Source of the DNA: Cyanophora paradoxa
Lineage: Eukaryota > Glaucocystophyceae > Cyanophorales > Cyanophoraceae
DNA length: 64,000 bases
Direction of reading: 5' to 3'
NCBI GenBank assembly: GCA_004431415.1
Contig: QPMI01000290.1
Location: 1 to 64,000, forward strand
Part shown: in pieces, positions 44,716 to 55,474 of the stretch
How the letters are laid out: each line of letters opens with the position of its first letter
How positions within the stretch are numbered: position 1 is the first letter of the stretch
Position numbers and translations under genes: made by a program
Notes under the pieces: generated by a model
What the model saw: only the letters and a program-made list of their open reading frames with translations
Told to the model about the DNA's origin: nothing
Databases searched by the model: none

Positions 44716-47686
44716 TTGCCGGGCGTGTTGCCGATCTCATTGCCAGCAGCAGCAGTGTCAGGCACGCGTACGGTCGCGATGGCAGGCAACGGAGACCTCG
44801 ATCGACTTCTCATCGCTAGCGAAGGTGTGACCCCCTTCGCCCATTCCGCCTTGGGGAACCCCGGGGCCCTGGCGGGCCGGGCCCGCGCGCTCGGAAACGC
44901 GCAGGCTGGACCCGCTAGACCGCTAGAAACAGGGGCTGAGTTACCCGGACACGGCGGCTGGCTCCGTGGTCGACCATTGGAGGCTCCGCTCCGTCGGCAT
45001 ACGGCCGTGAGCGAGGATCGGCTATGGCCGATGGAGGGACGCTTCACGAAGCGTCGGAGTCGCGCGGGATTGGCGGGGCTAGCGCATGGGCTGGGGAGTG
45101 CTGGCGGGCTGGCGGACTCCATGGACAGCAGCTCATCCGGTTTCTTTTTGGCGAGCGCAGAGCAGCTACGGCTGGGTGTGATGGCGCTCAACCTACGGGT
45201 GCCGGTGACCCTCAAGGCAGAGCTGATCGCGCGCGTCGCGGTTGGCCGGGCCGCGGGCGCCGACGAAACCGCGGCGCTGCCGACGGAGGAGGCGGCTCTG
45301 GACGGCTTCGCCATGTCTCTGCCGGCGTTCGACGACCGTGGCCGGCTCTTTGCGTGGTCGGCGAGAGCCGGCGCAGACGTGCTCGAAGTGTCGATGGCCA
45401 CGCCGGATGCCGGCGGCCGCCGCCGCCTGCCGCTGGACATCGCCTGGACGGATCGTGGTACGGAGGACGCGGCGTGCGAGACCACGGAGCTGTTCGCCGA
45501 ACACGTGTGGATCGTCGGCGAGGGCCCGGAGTCGCTGGTGTTCCACCGGGCAGCGGCGCTCACCCGGCTGGACCCCGACGACGGCGCGGCGGTCCTCCAC
45601 GCAACGCTCGCCGTGCGGGCGGCGTTCAATCGCGTCATCCGCATCGTACTCGGCCAATCGCCCGGCGTCACGTTCGCCCGCTTCGCCTCCGCGGCCCCGT
45701 CAGGCTCAATCGAGTTCCGGATCCTCCAGTCTCTCGCGGTGCCTTTCCGAGCGGACGCCCGGTCGGCCGAGTTCGCCGGGCAGTTCGGCAAGTGCCTGGC
45801 GGACCGGCGCATGGCGCCGGTGCTGGAGGCGGTGACGAGCGGGCGGGTGCTGACTGTTGGCTGGCTGGCGATCGCCGTGGGTGTGGAGGTTCCGACCACG
45901 GCGGCACGGGCCGCCGGCGCGGCAACGCCGACCGAGGTCGTCGGCGGCACCCATGCCCGCCTCAGCGGCGGTCTCATCGGTGACGTACTGGACCACGCTG
46001 GGGTCGGCTACGGCGACAACGAGCAGCAAGCACTGGCCATGAAGCTCTTTCTGGCTCAGCTGGAGAGCGGCGCATCGGCGGCGGGCGCCGGCGCCAACGC
46101 TGGCAACGCCGGCGCCGGCGCGTCGGGCGCCCGGCGGGGCCCGGTCATGGCGGGGTCCTGCAGCTGGCGCTGGCGACGTCGGCCGCGGCGGGCCGGCCCG
46201 CCGGTAACGGCGGTGCCGGCCGGGCGGCGCCGGCCGCGGCGGCGGCGGCGGCACGCGTGACGCGGACGGCGAGCGCTGGGGTGACGGCGATCGTGACGAC
46301 GCGAACGGCGACCGGCGGGACTACGATCGCGAGCGGGACTACGATCGTGAGCGGGACTACGATCGGGAGGAGGAGCGCGAGCGCCGGCGCGACGGCGAGC
46401 ACGATCGCACGGGCGACCGCCTCGGGCGTCTGGAGAGGGGCCTGGAGAATTTCGTTAGCCGCCTGGAGCGCCGCCTGGACGACGAACCCCACCGCTCCCG
46501 CGACCGCTCCCGCAGCCCCGAGCCTCAGGGCGACATGAAGAACATCCTCGAGGCGCTGGATGATCCCGACAAGCTGGCGGACCTCGCGCACCGTCGCCGC
46601 CGTCAAGGAGCGCACCGACATCCCGCCGCCGTCAAGGAGCGCACCGACATCTCCCTGCACCAGGCCCGCCTGGCCCGCGCGGGCCTGTGCGCATCGGAGA
46701 TCAGCAACGACATCCAGAACCCCGCAGTCAAGGAGATCATCCGGGCGGCGCTCGCGGCCGGCGCCGGCTACATGGCGAACGCTTGCACCGACGCCGCCGC
46801 CCGCGCGCTGGCGGCCAACCGCGGCCTCGTCCAGTCCTGTCTTCAGAGCGTGGCGCTCCTCAGGAAGGCGGGCGAGAAGGAGGCCGCCAAGGGCTTGCTG
46901 GTGAAGGCGCTCCACCTCAGCCGCCTGGGCCACCTGGCCAACCTGGAGATCCGCGGCCTGGCTGACCCGGCGTCGGACGCCGTGAGCGCTGGGGCGTCCC
47001 GCGGCGTGCCCGCCCGGACCCGTACGACAAGAACAAGGGCGCGGAGGCCTACATGGCGAAGACGAACTCGTCGTACGGCGCCTTCCTCCAGACCAACCTC
47101 TCGGCCGAGCTCATCCGCACGGCGATGAGCAAGATCGGCGACGACATGCCCCTCACCGGCATCAAGTCGACGCGGCTGGTCAAGGAGACGCCGCCGCGCA
47201 TCTGGAAGCCGGAGGGGCGCCGGATCACGCTGGAGGGCCTCTTCAAGAGCCCTGACGGCACCGACCCGGGCAAGTCGAAGCGCGACCTCGTCAAGAAGGC
47301 CACCGACGCGGGGGTGGAGGAGGCGCAGCTGGCGCACGGCGACGGCGTCCAGATCAAACGTGCGGGCCACGGCCTTGCCTGCAACGACCCTGCGGGCCAC
47401 GGCCTTTTCACCCCTGATTTCTACCCCTCGCAGCCGACCCAAGCAGCTGGCCGCCCTCTCCCGGCGCGACGTCGGCTCCGGCGGCGGCCAGGGCGGCAGC
47501 GGGGGCTACAACGGCGGCGGCGGCCACAACAGCGGCGGCGGCTACAACGGCGGCGGCAAGGGGGGAGGCGGCGGCAACCGGATGCCCCCGGCCCCCCGCC
47601 AGCGTACCCCCCCCAAGGACAGCGATCGCGAGCGCAAGCGCTCCCGCAGCCCGCGCGGCCGCTCCCCCCAGCGCCGGCGCCAGTAG
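44716..47686 (+). pseudogene. Gag-like protein region of the retroelement, frame-disrupted
   Basis: A frame from 44716 encodes a globular segment (including LAEHVWIVGEGPESLVFH-like sequence around 45485-45545 and AELIARVAVGRAAGADE near 45220). It is followed after a frame change near 46207-46260 by an Arg/Asp-rich stretch (RRDYDRERDYDRERDYDREE) and a helical segment (MKNILEALDDPDKLADLA). Another frame change near 47010 leads to YMAKTNSSYGAFLQTNLSAE. The 3' part is GGYNGGGG-rich and ends with an SR-type tail (RKRSRSPRGRSPQRRRQ, stop 47684-47686), as in nucleic-acid-binding Gag proteins. A 27-bp tandem duplication lies at about 46603-46654. At least two frame changes mean decay, sequencing error or introns. 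Confidence 0.55.
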
Positions 47687-47881
47687 TGCGCAGGCCTCGG
47701 TGGGGTTCAGCGGGACACGTGTGGCCTGGGACCTGGCAGTGATGGATGACACTGTACATGTAGGGCCCTGGCCAGTCGAGGCCTACGGGCCAAAATTGAC
47801 TTCTACTTCTGATTGTGACCATGAGGTCGACCTGCCGGGCATGCGGGGGGCGAGCTGATAGCGCTATCGAACTCCAACGCA

Positions 47882-49084
47882 TTGGCACCGCCGGGAACGG
47901 GTGGAGCACGCCTTGAGAGGCTACGGGCCTTCGTGCGTGAGCACGGGCAGCCCCCACCATACGATTTCAAAGCGCACGAGGCCGCATTCCGCGCAGGCCA
48001 GTTTAAAACACATGCCGCGGCATGGGTGAGGCAGTTCAGGAAGGCGGGGACAACCGTTCCGCGCTATGTGAAGCTTGTCCTATCTCGCGGAGCGCGCTTC
48101 GCCCTGCGAGACGCCGACAGATTCGACCCGTGCGACCCCTGGGACCCCTCGCAGGCGATCACGCCGGATCAGATTCCGGCGTTTGAGGAAGAACCGCGCC
48201 CCTCATGCTCGATCTCGCCGGCGCATAAAGCCTTCGTGGATTCGGAGGTAGAAGGCCCGAAAAAGAGCATGGTCGCGCTGGGTGCAGTGCGCCGCGTCGG
48301 CCCGGACGAGCCCAAGCCCCCCCTGGTGTCTTCCCTTCACACGGTGGATAAGAAAGGGGCGGACAAATTCCGGCTCTGCCTCGATGCCAAGCGTGTCAAC
48401 CGCTACATTCACCTTCGCTCGTTCCGCTACCAGACGCTCGACCAGGTGATCGAGCTCCTGCGTCGGTATCCCAACTGCTGGCTCGTATCCTACGACCTGC
48501 GAAAGGGCTACTACCACATCGCACTCTGCATGCTGACGGCCTGCATCCTGGCCTTCAAGTGGACGATAGGAGGGGTGACGCACTACTATGTGTATCAGGC
48601 CCTCCCCTTCGGGGTCGCCGCCGCGTGCTACATCTTCACGAAGGTGATGAGGGCCTTCGCGAAGTACTGGCTGGTGCTCGCGGGCGTCCTCCTCTGTACA
48701 TACATCGACGACGGCCTCTTCATCTGCGAGACGCTTGAAGAGGCGATCCTCGTCTCGCTGCACCTGCAGTACCTGGGCGTCCTGCTGGGCCTCACATTTT
48801 CAGACAAGACCAGGTTCACGCCTTCCCAGGACCGGGAGCACCTGGGCCTTGTCCTTGACACGGCCCGGGGCCGGTGTTATCTGCCGGAGAAGAAGCTTCG
48901 CAAGCTTCTTGCGGTGCTCGAGCTACTGCGCGGCGCGACCGCAGCCCCCGCCGTCGAGCTCCAGCGGATCGCCGGCTCGCTCAACGCGGCTCGGCATGCC
49001 TTTGTTGGGGCCGCGCTGGTGTCCCGCCCGCTCACAGCGGCGGTCGCGCAAGCCGACGCGGCTGGAGCTCGAGGGCAGCTGGCC
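47882..49084 (+). CDS. Reverse transcriptase, DIRS-like, truncated in the RNase H region
   Basis: RNA-dependent DNA polymerase of the retroelement. Motifs run in order: VDKKGADKFRLCLDAKRVNR (finger motif), VSYDLRKGYYHIAL (motif A, catalytic Asp), YVYQALPFGVAAACYIFTKV (motif B), CTYIDDGLFICE (motif C, catalytic Asp pair), GLTFSDKTRFTPSQDREHLG (motif D/E) and a thumb-like LRKLLAVLELLRGA. FTK after motif B is typical of DIRS. Stops lie upstream of 47882, and no ATG was found at the expected start. The frame does not end within the element: it continues across the junction as [18 protein letters not shown], in the correct kinase frame, and stops at 49163-49165. RNase H active-site residues are not visible. 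Confidence 0.85.
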
Positions 49085-49843
49085 ATTCTTGGCGAGATGA
49101 TTGGTCTGAAGCCAATGTTCCCCGGTCCGCCCTGCGGCCCACTTGAGCATGCTTTTCTCTCTTGAAATTGAACGTTTCACAGGCAGCAGCACGATGAACC
49201 AACTCGACAAGATCATGGAGATCACAGGCCGGCCATCGAAGGAGGATGTGGAGGCTATTAAATCGCCATTCGCCGCGACGATGATTGAGTCATTGCCTCC
49301 CTCTCAGCCTCGGTCCGTCTTTACTCTTCGTCTTCATTCGAGTTTCAAACTGCGTGCGTGTCAGCTCCCTGCAAGACATGTATCCCCAGGCCAGCCAGAA
49401 GCCCTTGACCTTCTGAAGAAGCTCCTGGTCTTCAACCCTGACAAGCGTATCACTGCTCTGGTTCATCCCAATATGGCAGAGAGTTGCTATTTACGCCCTC
49501 TTGCTGACTTCTTCCTAACAGGAAGCCCTCAAGCATCCATATGTGGCTCAGTTCCACAACGAGGATGACGAGCCAGTTTGCACGCACGCAATTCGGATTT
49601 TGATAGGTGATTCGGTCGATTGATATCTATCCTGCAATTATTGCTGACTTGCTTCCCCAGATGACAACGTGAAGTACAGTATTCAGGACTACAGAGAAAA
49701 ACTCTACAACGAGGTTATTCGGAAGAAGAAGGAGATCCGGTGTGCTCAAGACCACGCAACTTTGTATTCCTGCGTTCTGATTGTCCGTCAGGGCAAGGCA
49801 CCACTCCTCGTCGTCCCAGGGCCAGACTCGCCAAGGATACTGA
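49085..49843 (+). pseudogene. Truncated, frameshifted copy of the MAPK15-like kinase 3' exons
   Basis: Copy of 43061-43820 beginning mid-exon at [11 protein letters not shown], so it lacks the glycine loop, catalytic loop and activation segment. One C is missing at about 49392-49395 (CCAGCCAGAAG against CCAGCCCAGAAG at 43366-43376), which breaks the frame just before [17 protein letters not shown]. It cannot make a kinase. Confidence 0.92.
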
Positions 49844-50495
49844 GCAACCAGCCGCATGTGCATCAGTAGTTGTCACTGAACAGTGAAATTGCGGTTTTTT
49901 CTTTATTGAGCGCTGGGTCATGCATACAAAGTAGTAGATTGTGATGACTCTACTGGCTAGCGGCAGTCCGGCCGGCGGCAGGGATCGAAATCAAATTCAA
50001 ATTCTGCTCTTTCTACGCTACGGGCGCGCCGGACCTCCTACCTACAGCGCTTTAACTGTACCCGTGCTGTTAGGGATAGAGCGTAACCCGCAGGGACTGG
50101 TGCCCTGATGGGGAAAAGGGGATGAGAGCCTAGCTAGCTACGAGCCGAGCAGGCGCTTCGCGTCCACGCCCGTGCCGTAGCGGATGAAGATGCCCCTGCG
50201 AGAGGTCTGTGCGATCAGTACGATTACGATTGCGACTGCCGCGCCCATTACGATTACGATTACGATGGGCTATAGGCGGGGGGAGCCCTGGCCTGATTAC
50301 GATTACGATTACGATCGGTGGCGGGCCCCCCGGCGGGCTCCCAGGAAGAACCAGTTATCTTCCCCGGCGTGCGCACGTGCCCATCGGCAGAATGGAGGCT
50401 GGACGAATTCGAAAGTTGCAAGTTGGACGAAAGTTGGACGAAAGTTGGACGAAAGTTGGACGAAAGTTGGACGAAAGTTGGACGAAAGTTGGACG
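49085..50495 (+). repeat. 1.4-kb direct duplication, copy 2
   Basis: Second copy of 43061-44472, offset 6024 and then 6023 bases after the single-base deletion. Homology starts at CATTCTTGG in the kinase exon and runs into the 11-bp tandem array. Confidence 0.95.
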
Positions 50496-50548
50496 AAAGT
50501 TGGACGAAAGTTGGACGAAAGTTGGACGAAAGTTGGACGAAAGTTGGA
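50418..50548 (+). repeat. 11-bp tandem repeat, long allele
   Basis: About twelve copies of GAAAGTTGGAC; the equivalent array at 44395-44472 has only six or seven. Confidence 0.9.
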
Positions 50549-50590
50549 CGTCGTAATCGCAACGTTAACTTTAACTTAGTAACTTAGTAA

Positions 50591-50700
50591 CTCTGATTCC
50601 GATCGTAATCGCAACTCTGATTCCGATCGTAATCGCAACTCTGATTCCGATCGTAATCGCAACCCTGATTCCGATCGTAATCGCAATCGGTCGTAATCGT
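50591..50700 (+). repeat. 24-bp tandem repeat (CGATCGTAATCGCAACTCTGATTC)-like
   Basis: About four imperfect copies built on CGTAATCGCAA and CTCTGATTCCGAT words, continuing the GTAATC-rich character of the region. No gene is seen between 50496 and 51141, apart from a possible RAD1 5' exon. Confidence 0.8.
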
Positions 50701-51141
50701 AGCTCTAGCCAAGGCCTATCGTAATTCTGGGTCGTAATTCAAGGCCTATCGTAATTCTGGTTGCGGGGTTCTGGGTCGTAATCGTAGCTCGATTCTGCGC
50801 GGAAACTTCGGAAGTCTAGATCTGCATGCGCAGCTGTCGGTGCCGTACGCGTATCCGGACATTGCGCATGCGGAGCTACAGCTGTGCTTGAGTTCTCCAG
50901 CTGCCGCTGTACACCGCGCCGCCGCGCGTGTGGGCAGGGACCATGCTGCCTACGCCGAGCTTCTCCGGGAGCCGTGCGCGTTCGTCGTATACGTGTCCTT
51001 GCTCCCTCTATCTAACGCGCACGCTCAGACCGACTCTCTGGCTCGCAGCAGCATGAACCTTCGCTCGAGTCGCGCGCGAGGTCAGAAGTTTACGCATGCG
51101 CATCCATCTGCAGCAGGTTGGAATTCTCAACCGGCACGCAG

Positions 51142-52326
51142 CGATTACGAGCTGGTGTGTAAGCTTGACGACGTGAAAACGATCTCGAAGGCCCTTGCAG
51201 CTGTTCAGTGGAAGAAGGACCAGGTTGGCATACGTGCTTGTGTGAGTTCGAATTCGCCCCCAGCTGAAATGTTTGTAGATTGCGAGCGTGCATATCACGA
51301 AGAATGGCTTGAGATTTACTGTGGAGGAAGGGCGCTGCGTGCAGTGTCGGGCTTTCTTTCAGCACAACATATTTGCGAAGTTTGCTGATAGGGCAGTGCA
51401 TCTCGTCTGTTCTCACTGCACCACAGTTTCCACTTCCGAAAGGACCAACTGGACTTCCGAATAAATCTGAATATGCTTCTTGAATGCCTGAACATCTTTC
51501 AAGGCGCTTCCTCTCTCGAGATGGTGTACGCTGGGCAAGGCCACCCGTTGTCACTTTTGTGAGCTAGAAGTCTAATTGAGAAGATATACCTCTTACTAAC
51601 GCTGTGCAGACTGACGGAGGGTGAGACTGTGTCGGAGTGCGGTTTGCGGACTCTGCAGCCTGGCCTGGAGATGGACCTTTCCTTTCGACGAGTGCCAATC
51701 CAGAACAAGGCGACTCTGAATGCAAGCGAATACTCATTTCATTGATCAAAACTCTAAGTTCACGCTTACCGCCCGTCAGTCTGAGATATTGAAGGAGGCC
51801 TTTCAAGATCTCGAGCCTTATGGTGGTGCTCCAGACACCCCTGTCACAGTATGCATGTCCCCAGACTCGCCGTTTCTCAAGATAAGCACCTCAAGTCCAT
51901 ATGGGGACTTCGATGTATGTGATCATGATATGATAAAATAGCGTCATCTGTGCTCATCCATAGCAGGCGGAGTTCCCAATGCTGAATGATCGGGATCAGT
52001 TTATGGAGTTTGAGTCGCAAACTACTCAGACATTCAGGTTTGCATCACTACGTGCTCATTGCTGCCACGAAGAGTTCACTTACCACGGGGATTAGCTATC
52101 AACTTTCTATGATGCAGCCCAGCATCAAGGCACTCTCATCATCGACATATACTAAAATAAGAATCAATGCTGAAGGAGTTCTCAGCATGCAGCATGTGCA
52201 TCCTTTATTCCCATCTCAATGCGACCTGAGGTGCCCGGAGCTAATATCTCAAACCAGATGATTCAGGCGTCAGAAACAGCGCCAGCAGTCTTTGTCGACT
52301 TCCTCATCCTTCCAAACGAGGAGTGA
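51142..52326 (+). CDS. RAD1: Checkpoint clamp subunit RAD1 (9-1-1 complex)
   Basis: PCNA-like ring subunit that loads with RAD9 and HUS1 at damaged DNA and activates ATR signalling; nuclear. Exons read DYELVCKLDDVKTISKALAA, ITKNGLRFTVEEGRCVQCRA, FFQHNIFAKF, HFRKDQLDFRINLNMLLECL (the RINLxxLLDCL-type signature), NIFQGASSLEMVYAGQGHPL, LTEGETVSECGLRTLQPGL, KATLNASEYSFH, LTARQSEILKEAFQDLEPYG, VTVCMSPDSPFLKISTSSPY, EFPMLNDRDQFMEFESQTTQ, YQLSMMQPSIKALSSSTYTK and INAEGVLSMQHMIQASETAP, ending VDFLILPNEE (stop 52324-52326). Order and length agree with the family across both sliding-clamp domains. The first exon is not resolved: an ATG at 51053 is near but does not splice in phase. The introns here are less GC-rich than in the left half. 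Confidence 0.92.
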
Positions 52327-52456
52327 CAGATTGGAGTGACAAAATGCATATTGCTCTTTCAAAGCTACGGGCCCAGCACCCGGGACTCCTCCCTCCACGC
52401 TTGAACAAAACGGCCCATGCCTGTGAGGGAGGGCCGGGGGCGCCCCGTTTCAAAAT

Positions 52457-52480
52457 CCCCCCCCCCCCCCCCCCCCCCCC
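52457..52480 (+). repeat. 24-bp poly-C tract
   Basis: C run just downstream of RAD1. A similar C-rich tract occurs at about 53728-53782. Confidence 0.9.
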
Positions 52481-52539
52481 TCCACCCCCCGTCCCCAGCA
52501 CGTGTTGGGGCCGCACGTAGTCAAAAAAGCATCTCGACG

Positions 52540-52690
52540 CGTACTGAAACTGCATGTCCAGGCTACAAGTGTGGAATCAACCTCCGCAGCTGCAGCTGCG
52601 GGCCCAGCCCACCAGCAAGTGCTAGCTGGCAGGCCGGGCTCTGATCATGACCTGACAAGCCAGGCCCTGCGTGGCCCCCCATATATATAG
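52540..52690 (+). repeat. Dispersed 130-bp repeat, copy 1
   Basis: Shares with the copies at 53440, 55475, 55670 and 56090 the order CGTACT, a GTCC-GGG word, ACAAGTGT, a CCGC-AGCTGC block and GCCCAGCCCACCAGC. All copies are in the same orientation. Confidence 0.75.
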
Positions 52691-52705
52691 TACTAGTAAT
52701 ATTGG

Positions 52706-53432
52706 TTTTTTGGTTCGGTGAACGGCTGCCTGGTGGCCGGGGGCGCCTGGTTCTGCCTCTTCTTCCTGCCTCGCGCCAAAATCACTCAAGTACGCGGTGC
52801 CCGCAAATTAGTAAAGACGGGCTGCGTCCAGCGCCGAGCAGCGGACACAGATCGTCGTGTATGTACACGCCGTCTTCTACTCCCTACTTTACACATTGGT
52901 CGTCATTGCGTCGCTTTCCAAGCCAGGCGCGGTTTCCAATCTCGCAGACTTGAACTCCTTCGATGGCGTTCATCGACTTCTGGCCAGCGAGGATGTAAGC
53001 TCATAATTCTTTCGAGTCGTAATCAAAGACGCTCAACCCCTGAGGGCCTAATTTTACAAACGTAATCGTAATCAAAGACGCCCATGGCCAACCAAACCTG
53101 CTCAACCAAATAAAAAGAAACCAATGCTTTGGAAACTCCCCCGCAGACGACGCTTGCTGCGTGGGTACACTACGTTGTTTTCGATGTCTGGGTAAGTTCT
53201 GATAGCGAAATGTATACGCACAACACATGCTTTCCATGAACGCCTTTTTCAGATTGCAAAGTGGATCTCCGACGACTCCTCCCGCCGTGGGATATCTCAT
53301 TTTGTGGTGGTACCGTGCTTCTTCTTGACCATGATGGTTGGTCGTGCTGGATTGTTGCTGTACCTTGCTATTCGGACAATCCTTGGGCGCTCTGGCGAGC
53401 AGCAGGCGAGCAGGACAGACAAGAAGGACTAG
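52706..53432 (+). pseudogene. 5'-truncated copy of the ABA4-like (DUF4281) gene
   Basis: Near-identical to 54751-55468 in all four exons and their introns, but it begins in exon 1 about 12 codons after the start codon of the complete copy. An in-frame TAA lies just upstream and no ATG intervenes. It also has a 9-bp insertion (GGGGGCGCC) in exon 1 and a change of the conserved VGPAG to VGRAG. Unless a new 5' exon supplies a start, it is not functional. Confidence 0.8.
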
Positions 53433-53439
53433 GGGTTGA

Positions 53440-53610
53440 GCATCTGGACACGTACTAAAATCGTGAGTCCGGGACACAAGTGTACATGTACACATGTGGT
53501 AATGTACACTGCAGCCGCCGCAGCTGCGGGCCCAGCCCACCACCGGCCGGTACCAGCAAGCTGGCGATGGCCGTCCGAGCTCAAGCCAGGCCCTGTGTGG
53601 CCCCCCTATA
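53440..53610 (+). repeat. Dispersed 130-bp repeat, copy 2
   Basis: GGACACGTACTAAAATCG, then AGTCCGGGACACAAGTGT and the GCCCAGCCCACC core. It follows the stop codon of the truncated ABA4-like copy directly. Confidence 0.8.
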
Positions 53611-53967
53611 GTAATGCGCCTCCCCCACGGAAACAGAGTAGTCGAAAGAGTAGTATAGGCCGGAGTAGTCGAAATAGGCCGGAAACAGAGAATTCGAATT
53701 CGAAGTGGGACAGGAACGCTGATGCACTGCCCGCCCCCCCCCCACCCCCCCCCCCCCCCCCGCCGCCCCCCCCCTGCTCCCCCCCTGAGCTCGAGCGGTC
53801 CAGTGTTTGTGAAAGTTTACTATCCCCGGGCACCCTGAAAGCTTTCCCAAAGGATTGCGAAAGGAAAGCTTTCTTCCGAGCTCAGGCCGAGTCTCCTGCA
53901 GCCCGGCAGTGCCCGTTATCGTTATCGAAATTCGGATGTGTACTTCCAGTCGTAATCGTAACCGACC

Positions 53968-54472
53968 TCAATGGATTGCAGCTAGGCTGCTGGTCTGCAT
54001 GATGCGCTGACCACCGTCGAGGCAAATGCATATAGCACTCATTCGCGAGGGCATCGAATATTCATTTCCCCCAAACCTGGAGGAATGCTTCTGCGGAAAC
54101 CGCTTCTCCCCTCTTCCGCCGTTGTCTGTTGATCATCTGTATGATGAAATGAGCGCTAGCGTTTGCGTGGTGTTTCGTAGGGAGCGCCAGCACACCTCAA
54201 GCGTCGGCATTATCGGAATGATCAGGTTGCCGTGGTAGGAGTCCTGCGCCGAGTAGTAGCCAGTTTTCGTTTGGACGTACTGCAGAAGCTGCGCAGGCGC
54301 ACAATATGTTCCGTTAACGTTATCATCGGCTCGGATTACATAATCTCATTTAACGCACCTCCTTCTTGGCCTGCTGAAGCTTATCTGCGACCTGCTGCCG
54401 CCGCTCCTGCTCCAGCTGCCGCCGGACGTTGTCTGTCTCTGGAGCCGCCGCGACGTTATCGTCTTGCTCCAT
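53968..54472 (-). CDS. Small unrecognised protein (about 100 residues, four exons)
   Basis: No family is recognised. The ATG at 54472 starts MEQDDNVAAAPETDNVRRQL, a charged helix (EQERRQQVADKLQQAKKE) that joins through an intron (GTGCGT donor, GCGCAG acceptor) to LLQYVQTKTGYYSAQDSYHG, then NLIIPIMPTLE. A second intron leads to MINRQRRKRGEAVSAEAFLQ and a third to RIMQTSSLAAIH, stop at 53968-53970. All three introns are GT-AG and phase 0 and leave a continuous frame, which is strong for such a short gene. It lies on the opposite strand between the two copies of the ABA4-like gene. A coiled-coil N-terminus and a basic C-terminal part suggest a small subunit of a larger complex, but this is speculation. 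Confidence 0.5.
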
Positions 54473-54714
54473 GCGTAGAGCTTTAAGCCTACATCCGGCG
54501 CTCCACGCGCTCGAGCCAGCGCGGAAAGAGAGAGAGAGCAAGTAAAAGACACTCCCAGGACTCGAACTCGAGTCTGGGTGGTGGTAGCGCCCTAAGCGCT
54601 GGCGAGTGGGGGTACGCGGTCCCGCCGCCTGTGCTGAGAGCTCGAGCGCCGCTAGCCACACGCGTACGCGCGAGTGAGCCGCTAAATACCATCTTTCGCA
54701 CATTACCCGCAGCA

Positions 54715-55468
54715 ATGCCAATCCCGCACATTCCTCTTTCGGACCGCGAGCTTTTTGGTTCGGTGAACGGCTGCCTGGTGGCCTGGTTCTGCCTCTTCTT
54801 CCTGCCTCGCGCCAAAATCACTCAAGTACGTGGTGCCCGCAAATTAATAAAGACGGGCTGCGTCCAGCGCCGAGCAGCGGACACAGATCGTCGTGTATGT
54901 ACACGCCGTCTTCTACTCCCTACTTTACACGTTGGTCGTCATCGCGTCGCTTTCCAAGCCGGGCGCGGTTTCCAATCTCGCAGACTTGAACTCCTTCGAT
55001 GGCGTTCATCGACTTCTGGCCAGCGAGGATGTAAGCTCATAATTCTTTCGAGTCGTAATCAAAGACGCTCAACCCCTGAGGGCCTAATTTTACAAACGTA
55101 ATCGTAATCAAAGACGCCCATGGCCAACCAAACCTGCTCAACCAAATAAAAAGAAACCAATGCTTTGGAAACTCCCCCGCAGACGACGCTTGCTGCGTGG
55201 GTACACTACGTTGTTTTCGATGTCTGGGTAAGTTCTGATAGCGAAATGTATACGCACAACACATGCTTTCCATGAACGCCTTTTTCAGATTGCAAAGTGG
55301 ATCTCCGACGACTCCTCCCGCCGTGGGATATCTCATTTTGTGGTGGTACCGTGCTTCTTCTTGACCATGATGGTTGGTCCTGCTGGATTGTTGCTGTACC
55401 TTGCTATTCGGACAATCCTTGGGCGCTCTGGCGAGCAGCAGGCGAGCAGGACAGACAAGAAGGACTAG
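54715..55468 (+). CDS. ABA4-like (DUF4281) integral membrane protein
   Basis: Plant ABA4 is a plastid membrane protein needed for neoxanthin formation; related DUF4281 proteins occur in cyanobacteria and algae. Four exons read MPIPHIPLSDRELFGSVNGC, LVAWFCLFFLPRAKITQ, RTQIVVYVHAVFYSLLYTLV, VIASLSKPGAVSNLADLNS, TTLAAWVHYVVFDVWIAKWI and ISHFVVVPCFFLTMMVGPAG, LLLYLAIRTILGR, stop at 55466-55468. The AWVHYxxFDxxxAxWI and LTxMxGPxGLLLY segments are the family hallmarks. About four membrane spans are expected. Length, roughly 165 residues, fits cyanobacterial-type members; no plastid transit peptide is evident, so a cleavable presequence on an extra 5' exon or a different membrane is possible. Introns are GT-AG and phase 0. 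The gene has a truncated twin at 52706-53432. Confidence 0.85.
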
Positions 55469-55474
55469 GGGTTG

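Larger units (their letters stand above)
44473..49084 (+). mobile_element. Decayed DIRS-like (tyrosine-recombinase class) retroelement fragment
   Basis: This 4.6-kb segment is present only between the two copies of the kinase 3' duplication. It contains a gag-like region (44716-47686) and a reverse transcriptase (47882-49084), in the order expected for DIRS/PAT-like elements. The reverse transcriptase layout (FTKVMR after the PFG motif, YIDD box) resembles DIRS more than Gypsy or Copia. No tyrosine recombinase, methyltransferase or complete RNase H is visible: the element stops abruptly at 49084, where kinase DNA begins. No long terminal repeats were found. A 9-bp inverted repeat lies at the left edge. 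Classification is by motif reading only. Confidence 0.7.

Noticed and set aside
51053-51141. ATG at 51053 as the RAD1 start
   Set aside because: The exon it opens would need to splice to the exon at 51142 in phase 2, but its GT donor gives phase 1. The true 5' exon remains unknown.
54540-54620. tRNA-like sequence (CTCGAGTTCGAGTCC on the minus strand)
   Set aside because: The T-loop-like word is part of a simple inverted repeat. Acceptor, D-arm and a seven-base anticodon loop cannot be paired properly.
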